This document shows, one piece after another, positions 54,682 through 62,332 of a stretch of DNA of 64,000 nucleotides. The notes under the pieces were generated by a model. It had not been told where the DNA came from and ran no database searches. It saw nothing but the letters and a program-made list of their open reading frames with translations. The stretch is from Bacillota bacterium. GTDB taxonomy: Bacteria; Bacillota; UBA4882; UBA8346. The stretch spans positions 6,842 through 70,841 of the forward strand of contig JAEZCE010000030.1 of the NCBI GenBank assembly GCA_023429995.1. Reading direction: 5' to 3'. Position 1 is the stretch's first letter, and each line of letters starts with the position of its first letter. The position numbers and the translations under genes are program-made.

Positions 54682-54715
54682 TCACTGTCAGATTTTATCC
54701 TGTTTGCGCCAGCCT

Positions 54716-55060
54716 TTACTCTCCGGCAATGGCCCTCTCTTTTTCCGCATACTCCCCCTGCCTGAAACCAAACTCCGGCCAGCATTCTTTGGGCAGTTCA
54801 AAGCGGACTAACTTTTTGACCATGGCGCAATTACTTTCCAGCTTGTTCATGGTCTCTTCCTGGGCGAGGGTTAATTGTTGAACAATAGCTTTGAGGGCGT
54901 TTTTCTTCTGTTCGTTGGTATTCGCCTGATTGTAGAGAGTGGTTAAACTGGTGATGAATTCCGGGGTAATCCCCCATTTTTCCAGCTTATCCCCATAAGC
55001 CGCCACCCCGCCGAGGATGCTTTTAATCCGATCAATCCGATGCGCATAGGATCTATCCAT
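54716..55060 (-). CDS. Hypothetical protein, 114 aa
   Basis: ATG 55060 with AAAGGAGGTGA 7 nt upstream, one of the best Shine-Dalgarno matches in the window. The protein is helical and charged (KKNALKAIVQQLTLAQEETMNKLE), without TM or signal. No family recognised. It precedes the 87-aa gene, with a hairpin between them. Confidence 0.65.
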   Translation of the reverse strand: MDRSYAHRIDRIKSILGGVAAYGDKLEKWGITPEFITSLTTLYNQANTNEQKKNALKAIVQQLTLAQEETMNKLESNCAMVKKLVRFELPKECWPEFGFRQGEYAEKERAIAGE

Positions 55061-55134
55061 GGGCTATTCACCTCCTTTCGCTCAATTTCAGAACAAACTA
55101 AAAAAAGTAGCCCAATCATCATGCTACTTTTGCC

Positions 55135-55167
55135 AAAAATAAAAAACGCCCTGATAGTCAGAGCGTT
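55135..55167 (-). terminator. Intrinsic terminator facing the two-component operon
   Basis: AACGCCCTGA (55145-55154) pairs with TCAGAGCGTT (55158-55167), one mismatch, and the minus-strand 3' side is TTTTTTATTTTT. It is about 570 bp after the last minus-strand frame (55734), so the kinase/regulator/repeat transcript probably ends here. Confidence 0.75.
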
Positions 55168-55733
55168 AAATGGCCTACGTTCATAGTTTTCATAGACAGG
55201 ATTTACATAGGTACAGATTCCCGTTTTATGCCGGTATTTTTGGATTCGGGTCCCAAACCTTTCCCATACCATAATATCACGGTTTTTTGAAAAAAGTGTG
55301 TCGATTTTGTCCCGATAACTCTAGATGGCTAAAAATCAAAGAAAAATTTTTAAAAGAGCAGCTAAATAGGATGAAAAAAGTATTTTGAATGCCTAACTAC
55401 GACTCACCCCCTGCGATAAATTTTGCATAATGTGATTCTTAAGCCTTCCCCCTCTCTCGCGAGAGAGGGGGACTAAGGGGGTGAGTCGCTTTTAGATATC
55501 TTGAGTCTACGTGAGTGAAACTATTATCATAATTTATTTCAATCTATATGGAATTTAAAAAATCTTTGTAACTAAATACTCCCCACCCCGGCATGTCGGG
55601 GCAATCAAAAGGATGAAAATAGGGTATTTTTTCTCGAACAGAGGCGCAGAGCTTTTTACCAACATTGTTTTCGTCTTTTCTCGGCGTCTGCGTCACTTAT
55701 AGCGCCGATGCCTTGGCGGGAGATTCCGATCTT
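55168..55733. other. Noncoding stretch with repeat remnants
   Basis: No gene supported. Contents: the nested inverted repeat at 55401-55487; CCCCG/CGGGG (55586-55601) around a 6-nt loop; and a G/C-rich run about 55640-55720 that looks like decayed repetitive sequence. It probably forms the 3' end of the minus-strand transcript ending at 55135-55167. Confidence 0.5.
55401..55487. repeat. Nested inverted-repeat element
   Basis: GACTCACCCCCT (55401-55412) and AGGGGGTGAGTC (55476-55487) are 12-bp perfect arms enclosing a 24-bp perfect palindrome (55448-55471, CCCCCTCTCTCG and its complement). The structure is like small noncoding inverted-repeat/MITE-like elements; no transposase is present. Confidence 0.7.
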
Positions 55734-56102
55734 TTAGGATCCGAAGTCACTCCGGCAGTGTAAATTCTCAAATCCATTTTGTAAACCGACACTCCGGTCC
55801 TGACGGTCTGCACTCCCTCCGTGCGGATTTCCTCCGGCGTTTTGCAAACCCACACTCCGGTTCTGACGGTCTACACTCCCTCCGTGCGGATTTCCTCCGG
55901 CGTTTTGTAAACCGGCACTCTTGTCCTGCCGGTCTACACTCCCTCCGTGCGGATTTCCTCCGGCGTTTTGTGAACCCACACTCCGCTTCTGACAGTCTGC
56001 ACTCCCTCGGTACGGATTTCCTCCGGCGTTTTGCAAACCGGCGCTCCCGTTGCGGCTTTTATGTAAAGCGTAATTGCAATGCAATTTTTTATTCTTTTTC
56101 AT
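55734..56102 (-). CDS. Repeat protein of 21-residue units (minisatellite ORF)
   Basis: About 122 aa from ATG 56102, which overlaps the end of the response regulator gene; GGGG lies 3-4 nt upstream. After a basic start (MKKNKKLHCNYALHK) the protein is a tandem repeat with period 21 residues, each near NAGGNPHGGSVDRQ...GLQ, four nearly identical copies plus degenerate ends. The DNA period is exactly 63 bp, a multiple of three. It is hydrophilic with no TM or signal. I do not recognise it; expression is unproven, and other frames are open too. Confidence 0.45.
   Translation of the reverse strand: MKKNKKLHCNYALHKSRNGSAGLQNAGGNPYRGSADCQKRSVGSQNAGGNPHGGSVDRQDKSAGLQNAGGNPHGGSVDRQNRSVGLQNAGGNPHGGSADRQDRSVGLQNGFENLHCRSDFGS
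55800..56060. repeat. 63-bp tandem repeat (minisatellite)
   Basis: Copies of GGATTTCCTCCGGCG begin at 55825, 55888, 55951 and 56014, exactly 63 bp apart, with degenerate flanks. Neighbouring copies differ by only a few substitutions. Confidence 0.9.
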
Positions 56103-56751
56103 TGTCCCCTTGATCATACTTCTCATAGACCCCTTTCGATTCTACCTTCCTTATAGCCTCAATCCTCGTCCGGGACTTCAATTTATGCAAAATTTGTTTG
56201 ACTTGAGTTCTGAGGGTATTGTGGGTTTTAAAAGTTTTGGTTTCGATTTGGTTGAGCGTGTGGCCCTCTTCGAGCAGATCGAAAACTTCCCTTTCGGCCG
56301 GAGTTAGCTCTTTTAACTGTTCTTCCCTTTTCAACCTGGCATAATCCTTCAATAATACATCCATCGGTGAGCTTTCCCGAATTGCCCGCCTGATGATAGC
56401 CGGAATATCAAGATAGTTACCCTTGGTAACATATTCAACCGCCCCGGCGGCAAAAGAATCCCGAATCAATTCTTCCTCTTCCAGAGAGGTCAGCATCATA
56501 ATTTTCAAGTGAGTCCGCTCTAGAATTTCCAAAGCAGCGGTAATACCGTCCCGTTTGTTTTCAGTAAGATTGATATCCATCAATACAATATCAGCAGGAA
56601 TGTTCAGGGCAAACTCCAAAGCCTCTTCCTTGCAACCGGCTATTCCAACAATCTCAAAATCCGGACATTCACGCAAGAAATCCGCCATAATCTTTTGCCA
56701 GGACGGATCATCCTCCACCAAAATTATTTTAATCTTTCCGGCTTCGTTCAT
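56089..56751 (-). CDS. Response regulator, LuxR/NarL-like output
   Basis: 221 aa from ATG 56751, with GAGGT 5 nt upstream; the frame is open to 56787. Receiver domain with KIILVEDDPSW, the phospho-acceptor Asp in DIVLMDINL, Thr/Ser in MMLTSLEEEEL and the Lys in YVTKGNYLDIP. C-terminal helix-turn-helix (LTPAEREVFDLLEEGHTLNQIETKTF). It follows and overlaps its cognate kinase. The pair is divergent from the biosynthetic operon at 58326 and may regulate it (inference). Confidence 0.92.
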   Translation of the reverse strand: MNEAGKIKIILVEDDPSWQKIMADFLRECPDFEIVGIAGCKEEALEFALNIPADIVLMDINLTENKRDGITAALEILERTHLKIMMLTSLEEEELIRDSFAAGAVEYVTKGNYLDIPAIIRRAIRESSPMDVLLKDYARLKREEQLKELTPAEREVFDLLEEGHTLNQIETKTFKTHNTLRTQVKQILHKLKSRTRIEAIRKVESKGVYEKYDQGDNEKE

Positions 56752-56770
56752 TGGCAACCTCGCAAAAAAA

Positions 56771-58129
56771 TTATTTGGCCCGGCCAAACCGCGCCAGGGG
56801 AAAGGTAAGCAAAACCGTAGTCCCGGAATTCTCAGCGCTTTCGATCTCTAAAGTACCGCCATGTTTTTGGAGGACATTGTAACAATAGGTCAAGCCGAGA
56901 CCGAAGTTTTGATGGCGGGATTTGGTTGTAAAAAAGGGTTCCAAAACATGGGGCAAATTTTCTTTCCCAATACCTGCGCCATCATCGCGAATGACTAACG
57001 TGACAGCCCGTTTTTCTTCGAATACTGCGATATAAAGCGTTCCGTCCCTCTTCATGGCATCAATGGCATTTTTGATGATATTGATCAATACCTCCTGCAA
57101 ATGAAAACCATCGGCGGGAATCCGGATGTCCGGCGGGATTTCGTTAATGACCCGGATGTTTTTTTCCCTAAGGGGCAGTAGTAAGATTTGCAAGGCTTTG
57201 GCAGCTACCTCCGCCGGGTTGATGGACTGTTTGGTGATGACAATCTCCTCAACCTGGCTTTGAATTTTTTTCACCATCAATGATAAATACTCCAGTGAAT
57301 CCTGGACAAACCGGGTGTTCTCGTCAATACCGGCCATATTGGGTTCGGGTTTCCGGGCCGCTCTTCTGATGTTTTCCATACATACCGCCATCTTGGTGAG
57401 TTCGTTCTTCATCGCATGGTTTAGGATCAGGGTTCCTGAAGTCACCGAACGGATAGTCCCCGCCAATTGATCCCGTTCCAGTTTGACCCGGACTCCCATA
57501 ATTCCATAGCGGATGCTGAGAAAGAAAAAAAGGATGAAAGCGGAAATAACCGCAGTGATATTAAACTTCCAAATATCATGATAAGGGAGATTGAGGATAT
57601 TATAAATCTCAATCACCAGGGTGGCGGGTACAAATAAAATGCAAGTCAAAACCTTATGTTTCCTTTGGCGCCCGATTTTTTCCCGGAAATAGGCCGAGAT
57701 AACCAAATAATTGGCAACCAGGATATAGGGGATCGCCCAAATGTATAGCTGAAAAAAAGAATGCGCTGCAAGGTAAAAAGGGGTTCCCGCAATCATTATC
57801 AAAACCGGGATGAATAGGAGTGAACCCGTCAACTTGTAATGAAAGGGATTTTTGAGCCGCCCGGAATAAGTAATGCCGAACATTAGCGTTGCATAAGGAG
57901 TTACATATAAGGCAACCATGAAAAAACAGTCGATGGCGAGGGGGGAAACTGTTTTTGAAATTGTCTCCGCAAGCAGAAAATTCACGAAGACCACCAAAAC
58001 GCCCAGCCCCGGGGCTAAAGCCATTATCCCCAACCATAGATTGGAACGGGATTTGGGATTGGAAATGATCGTGACGATTCCTATCGAACACAAAGCCACA
58101 ACAATAAAGACCAAAGCCGTCATTTTCAT
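56771..58129 (-). CDS. Membrane sensor histidine kinase
   Basis: 452 aa. About seven TM helices over residues 1-220, a short linker, the phospho-acceptor region ILNHAMKNELTKMAVCMENIRR, and a HATPase domain with INIIKNAIDAM, VIRDDGAGIGKENLPHVLEPFFTTK and FGLGLTYCYNVLQKHGG. The start ATG 58129 has GGAGATC 7 nt upstream. It pairs with the response regulator just downstream. The 196-bp gap to the KAS III gene is the shared divergent promoter region. Confidence 0.92.
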   Translation of the reverse strand: MKMTALVFIVVALCSIGIVTIISNPKSRSNLWLGIMALAPGLGVLVVFVNFLLAETISKTVSPLAIDCFFMVALYVTPYATLMFGITYSGRLKNPFHYKLTGSLLFIPVLIMIAGTPFYLAAHSFFQLYIWAIPYILVANYLVISAYFREKIGRQRKHKVLTCILFVPATLVIEIYNILNLPYHDIWKFNITAVISAFILFFFLSIRYGIMGVRVKLERDQLAGTIRSVTSGTLILNHAMKNELTKMAVCMENIRRAARKPEPNMAGIDENTRFVQDSLEYLSLMVKKIQSQVEEIVITKQSINPAEVAAKALQILLLPLREKNIRVINEIPPDIRIPADGFHLQEVLINIIKNAIDAMKRDGTLYIAVFEEKRAVTLVIRDDGAGIGKENLPHVLEPFFTTKSRHQNFGLGLTYCYNVLQKHGGTLEIESAENSGTTVLLTFPLARFGRAK

Positions 58130-58325
58130 AAAGCATGATCTCCAATTTTTATGAGTTGGTTGCTTTTTCCTATTTCAAATTATATCAGACTTCGGAAAGA
58201 GTTCCTAGCATATGGCGGGGGGGCCGGGTGATAAAAGATAACCCTGCCCGGACTGGAAATGACGGATTATACTGCAAATAGAACTTGATTGATTGATGCA
58301 AAAACAAAGGATGTGAAAATATTCA
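58130..58325. promoter_or_regulatory. Divergent promoter region of the kinase and the biosynthetic operon
   Basis: 196 bp. It contains TATACT and TATAAT-like sequences near 58265-58275 on both strands, but I could not place a full promoter. TGAAAATATTCA (58313-58324) just before the KAS III start is a partial match to the TGAAAATTTTCA sites near lacI, probably by chance in this AT-rich gap. Confidence 0.35.
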
Positions 58326-59324
58326 ATGCAACAACGGAATGTAAAAATCTTAGGAACCGGTGAATATTTACCCAAACAAGCAATCACCTCTGCGGAACTG
58401 GACCGGCGTTTGGGCCTGCCTTCCGGATGGAGCGAAAACGCTTCCGGAGTCGGGGTGCGGCATTTTGTCACCGATGAAACCGCCTCTTTGATGGGGGCTT
58501 TCGCCGCACGGCAAGCCATGGAACAAGCGGGAGTCGGAATCAACGATATCGACTGTCTCATTTCCGCCAGCGGAGTTATGGAACAAGCCATTCCCTGTAC
58601 TGCGGCATTGATCTTAGAGCATTTGGGGGGAGCGGATTTAAACATCCCCGCCTATGACATTAACTCCACCTGCCTGAGTTTCCTGACTGCTTTGGATACT
58701 CTGTCCTATCTGGTGGATGCGGAACGCTACCGCCATATCCTGATCGTATCCTCCGAAGTGGCATCGGTCGGCCTAAATTGGCGCAACCGGGAAACTTGCG
58801 TGTTATTCGGGGATGGAGCGGCGGCGGCAGTAATTGGTAGAACCAAACCCGGCGAGGGTAGTTCGATCATCGACTCCCGCATGGAGACTTACAGCTCCGG
58901 CGCACACTTCTGCGAAATCCGCGGTGGGGGAACCGGCCTTCACCCCCGCCATTATTCGGATGAGACCGAAGAAGCATTTTTATTTAAAATGGATGGAAGG
59001 GCGGTCTTTAAAAAAAGCGCCGAATTAATGCCAGGTTTCATGCAGCGGTTACTTCAATCCGCGCAACTTTCCCTCGATAGGATTCATTTGGTGATTCCGC
59101 ATCAAGCAAGCGGCGCGGCTATGGATTTAATCCGCAGGAGACTTCATATCGAACCGGACCGTTTTATGACCATCATCAAAAATCACGGCAATACCATCGC
59201 CGCTTCCCTGCCGATGGCCATTCATGCCGCTATCAAAGAAGGGCGCATCAACCGGGGAGAGCGGATCATGCTTCTGGGAACTTCAGCCGGGCTCTCATTG
59301 GGAGGAATGGTCCTTGTCTACTAA
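58326..59324 (+). CDS. KAS III-type (FabH/OleA-like) condensing enzyme
   Basis: 332 aa, the first gene of the five-gene operon. It has the FabH-family catalytic triad: Cys116 in NSTCLSFLTALDT, His259 in IPHQASGAAMD and Asn289 in NHGNTIAAS. The C-terminal FGDGAAAAV and GLSLGGMVLVY are family segments. Such enzymes do decarboxylative or non-decarboxylative Claisen condensation of acyl thioesters. Priming acyl group and partner are unknown. ATG 58326 has only a weak AAAGGA about 14 nt upstream. Its end overlaps the ATP-grasp gene start, so translation is coupled. Confidence 0.88.
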   Translation: MQQRNVKILGTGEYLPKQAITSAELDRRLGLPSGWSENASGVGVRHFVTDETASLMGAFAARQAMEQAGVGINDIDCLISASGVMEQAIPCTAALILEHLGGADLNIPAYDINSTCLSFLTALDTLSYLVDAERYRHILIVSSEVASVGLNWRNRETCVLFGDGAAAAVIGRTKPGEGSSIIDSRMETYSSGAHFCEIRGGGTGLHPRHYSDETEEAFLFKMDGRAVFKKSAELMPGFMQRLLQSAQLSLDRIHLVIPHQASGAAMDLIRRRLHIEPDRFMTIIKNHGNTIAASLPMAIHAAIKEGRINRGERIMLLGTSAGLSLGGMVLVY

Positions 59325-60501
59325 ATCCCAAGAAAGACAAAAAATCCTGTTAACCGGTGGTAGAGCCCCGGTAACTCTGGAACTGGCCCGCCTCTTTCAC
59401 CGGTCCGGGTATGAAGTTTATATCGCGGAAAGTTTTCTAAACCACCTTTGCCGGTTTTCGGCCAACGTGAAACGCAGCTTCCCGGTTCCTCCGCCCAACC
59501 AAAACCCGGAGGGTTACCGGGATTCATTGATCACCATCATGAACTCAGAGGAAATCGATTGGCTGATCCCCACCTGCGAGGAAATATTTTGGATTGCCCG
59601 CTGGAAGCCGGAGATCGAAGCCTTATGCCCCGGTAAGATTGATTGTCCTGATTTTGATACCTTGATCCGCTTCCATAACAAATATACCTTTATCCAAAGA
59701 GTCCAGGCCCATGGTTTCCATGTCCCGAAAACCTTTCTTGCCAGTTCCATGGAAGAACTCTTGCAATATCACCGGGAACTTAATGCTCCATCCGTAATGA
59801 AACCGGTATTCTCCAGGTTCGGGACGCAGGTAAAGGTTTTACCGGATCATATGGAATATGCTCCTGTTGGAGTTGAGATTTCCTCTAAAAAGCAATGGGT
59901 TTTGCAGCAACGGATCTTGGGAACCCAATATTGTACTTACAGTATCATCCGTCAAGGAACGATAACGGCGCATACCACCTACCGGATGGGCTTTAATCTA
60001 AGCGGCGGGGCCAGTATCAGCTTTGAAGCTGTAAATCACCAGGGAACGATGGACTTTGTCCGCCGTTTTGCCCGGGCGGAACATTTTTCCGGTCAGATTG
60101 CCTTTGATATCATTGAGGATTGCCACGGCGACCTTTATCCCATCGAATGCAATCCCAGAGCCACCGGCGGAGTGCACTTACTGGCCGAAAATCCCTTATT
60201 TGCAAAGGCTTTTTTCGGGTCAACAGGCGCACCCATCATGCCCAAACCCGGGGTCAAACGGATGTTATTCTTCCCCATGCTCTATTCGGGGATTCTTTCG
60301 CTATCCGACTCCGATACCCGGAAATGTTGGTGGGAAACCTTTCGCTCATCAAAAGATGTCATCTGGGATCATCGCGACCCCATCCCTTTTTTTCACCAAC
60401 TCACGATACCCCTCAGCCTTGGGCGGATCAGCCGAAAAAATAACCTATCCTCTTTGGCGGAAGCTTCAACCCGCGATATCGAATGGAATGGTGAACCATG
60501 A
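59314..60501 (+). CDS. ATP-grasp carboxylate ligase
   Basis: 395 aa from TTG 59314, with GGAGGA 7 nt upstream and an 11-nt overlap with the KAS III stop. The ATP-grasp core shows KPVFSRFGTQVKVL, a QQRILGTQYCTYSI stretch and the metal/phosphate-binding IAFDIIED...YPIECNPRATGG. An N-terminal Rossmann-like domain (TGGRAPVTLELARLFHRSGYEV) precedes it. These ligases join a carboxylate, activated as acyl phosphate, to an amine or other nucleophile. Substrates are unknown. Confidence 0.88.
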   Translation: MSTKSQERQKILLTGGRAPVTLELARLFHRSGYEVYIAESFLNHLCRFSANVKRSFPVPPPNQNPEGYRDSLITIMNSEEIDWLIPTCEEIFWIARWKPEIEALCPGKIDCPDFDTLIRFHNKYTFIQRVQAHGFHVPKTFLASSMEELLQYHRELNAPSVMKPVFSRFGTQVKVLPDHMEYAPVGVEISSKKQWVLQQRILGTQYCTYSIIRQGTITAHTTYRMGFNLSGGASISFEAVNHQGTMDFVRRFARAEHFSGQIAFDIIEDCHGDLYPIECNPRATGGVHLLAENPLFAKAFFGSTGAPIMPKPGVKRMLFFPMLYSGILSLSDSDTRKCWWETFRSSKDVIWDHRDPIPFFHQLTIPLSLGRISRKNNLSSLAEASTRDIEWNGEP

Positions 60502-61502
60502 AAGCGCTCATTACCGGTGGAACCGGATTCCTGGGCCGTCATTTGGCAAGCCGTCTGCAACAGCTCGGTTATGAAGTGGCAGTCCTTGGCCGCAATGAAA
60601 CCATTGGGGCGGAGTTGGCTCAAAAGGGCTTTCGATTCATCCGGGCCGATTTGCGGGACTCCGCTCCAATCAACCGGGCTATCGCAGGCATGGATTATGT
60701 CTTTCATTGTGGAGCGCTCTCAACGCCCTGGGGTCGCTTCCCGGATTTCTTCGCCATCAATGTCCAAGGGACTGAAAATGTAATCAACGGTTGCCTGGTT
60801 CACGGAGTAAGGCGGATGATTCATATCTCCTCGCCCTCTATCTATTTTGAATACCGGCACCAATTCAAGGTGAAAGAAGCCGATCCTTTGCCCCGCCGGA
60901 TGGTGAATGATTATGCGAAAACGAAATATTTGGCGGAACAACGGATTGACGCCGCCTTCTCCGCCGGGCTGCCGGTCATCACCCTCAGGCCCCGGGCTCT
61001 CTTCGGCCCCGGAGACACCTCCATCTTTCCCCGTTTAATCAGGGCCAATCAAAAGTTGGGAATCCCCTTGATTGACCATGGCAAGGCCCTGATGGACTTG
61101 ACCTATGTCGAAAACGTTGTTGAGGCCATCGTTCTAGCGATTAATTCACCCCAAGCCAGCTTAGGGAAAAAATATAATATCAGCAACGGCGCTCCGGTTC
61201 CCTTCAAGAACCTGCTGGAAAATTTATTTTCAAAGTTGGGACTGACTTTACGGACCAGGAACATTTCCTTTTCTTCCGCCTATCTTGGGGCATACTTTTT
61301 GGAAACGTTCTATCAAACCTTTTCACCCGGGAAAGAACCTCCGTTTACTTGTTACTCTGTGGGTGCACTTTCCAAAACTTTAACCCTTGATATCTCGGCG
61401 GCTCAAAGGGATCTGGGATACCATCCCGCGATCAGCATCGATGAAGGGTTGGAATTATTTGTGAAGGGGTGGAGGAAAAACCATGACAACCATCACGCTT
61501 AA
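60498..61502 (+). CDS. NAD(P)-dependent epimerase/dehydratase-like extended SDR
   Basis: 334 aa. N-terminal nucleotide-binding GGTGFLGRHLASRL, the catalytic YAKTK motif and IHISSPSIYF strand are extended-SDR features. Sequence type is 3-beta-HSD/epimerase-like, as is OleD of the olefin pathway. ATG overlaps the ATP-grasp stop by 4 bp (ATGA). In the operon it would reduce the ketone from the condensing enzyme to a hydroxyl, an inference from position and family. Confidence 0.9.
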   Translation: MKALITGGTGFLGRHLASRLQQLGYEVAVLGRNETIGAELAQKGFRFIRADLRDSAPINRAIAGMDYVFHCGALSTPWGRFPDFFAINVQGTENVINGCLVHGVRRMIHISSPSIYFEYRHQFKVKEADPLPRRMVNDYAKTKYLAEQRIDAAFSAGLPVITLRPRALFGPGDTSIFPRLIRANQKLGIPLIDHGKALMDLTYVENVVEAIVLAINSPQASLGKKYNISNGAPVPFKNLLENLFSKLGLTLRTRNISFSSAYLGAYFLETFYQTFSPGKEPPFTCYSVGALSKTLTLDISAAQRDLGYHPAISIDEGLELFVKGWRKNHDNHHA

Positions 61503-62304
61503 CCTGCTTCAAGCGGGATATTGCACCCAGTATGAAAAGTTGGCCATCACGGGAGGAACATTTCGGAAAATCAAATTTCCCGCCGTTTTTGGAGTGATTC
61601 ATCACTCCCGCTTGGGTTATATCTTGTTTGACACCGGTTATTCGGAGCGCTTTTACCGCCTTACAAGCACCTTTCCCGAATCAGTTTATGCAAAACTCAC
61701 TCCGGTAACGATTGCGCCGGACCAGAGCGCAGTGGCCCAACTCCAGGAACTGGGAATCGCCGCTTCCGAAATTAAATGGATTATCATTTCTCATTTTCAT
61801 CCCGATCATATCGGTGGGTTAAGGGACTTCCCGGAGGCGCAATTCATCTATAAACGCTCAGCCTATCTGAGTTTAATCCGAAAAAAAAGCATGGCCGCGC
61901 TGGCCAGCGGCTTTCTGCCCGGCCTCCTCCCGGAGGATTTTGAAGCGCGTTCCCGGGATATTGAAAATGACTCCGTCATATCGTTGCCGGAGCCATATGT
62001 CCCTTTTTGCCGCGCTTATGATATTCTGGGCGACGGCTCCCTATTGCTGGTGGATTTACCCGGCCATGCCCAGGGACAACTGGGTTTATTTCTTTCAACC
62101 AACCGGGGAAGGTTTTTTCTGATATCCGACGCTTGCTGGCTCAAACAATCCTATCAAACATCCGCTCCTCCAAAGGGTTTGGCCCGACTGGCAACTGATC
62201 ATTGGGGCGATTACTTGAGCACACTAAAGAAAATAAACCGTTTGCACCAACACTGCCCGGAAATTGCGATCATCCCCAGTCATCAAAACATTGCTTTTCT
62301 TTGA
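61483..62304 (+). CDS. Metallo-beta-lactamase-fold hydrolase
   Basis: 273 aa with the di-metal HxHxDH motif SHFHPDHIGG (His104, His106, Asp108, His109) and further ligands in VDLPGHAQGQLG, LISDACW and PSHQNIAF. No signal peptide. AHL-lactonase-like and thioesterase/lactonase members of the superfamily share this motif, so lactone or thioester cleavage are both possible. It overlaps the SDR gene by 20 bp and precedes the adenylate-forming gene. Confidence 0.88.
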   Translation: MTTITLNLLQAGYCTQYEKLAITGGTFRKIKFPAVFGVIHHSRLGYILFDTGYSERFYRLTSTFPESVYAKLTPVTIAPDQSAVAQLQELGIAASEIKWIIISHFHPDHIGGLRDFPEAQFIYKRSAYLSLIRKKSMAALASGFLPGLLPEDFEARSRDIENDSVISLPEPYVPFCRAYDILGDGSLLLVDLPGHAQGQLGLFLSTNRGRFFLISDACWLKQSYQTSAPPKGLARLATDHWGDYLSTLKKINRLHQHCPEIAIIPSHQNIAFL

Positions 62305-62332
62305 TATTATAGGAAGGTACGTGATTTGTCTC

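Noticed and set aside
54943..55272. 109-codon minus-strand frame
   Set aside because: It overlaps the 114-aa gene that has a strong Shine-Dalgarno in another frame, and it runs across a terminator.
55800..56060. Repeat array considered as a CRISPR
   Set aside because: The units are 63-bp head-to-tail repeats without unique spacers and no cas genes are near.
58205..58645. Minus-strand frame over the start of the KAS III gene
   Set aside because: Antisense to a gene with complete catalytic motifs; no ribosome-binding site and no domain.
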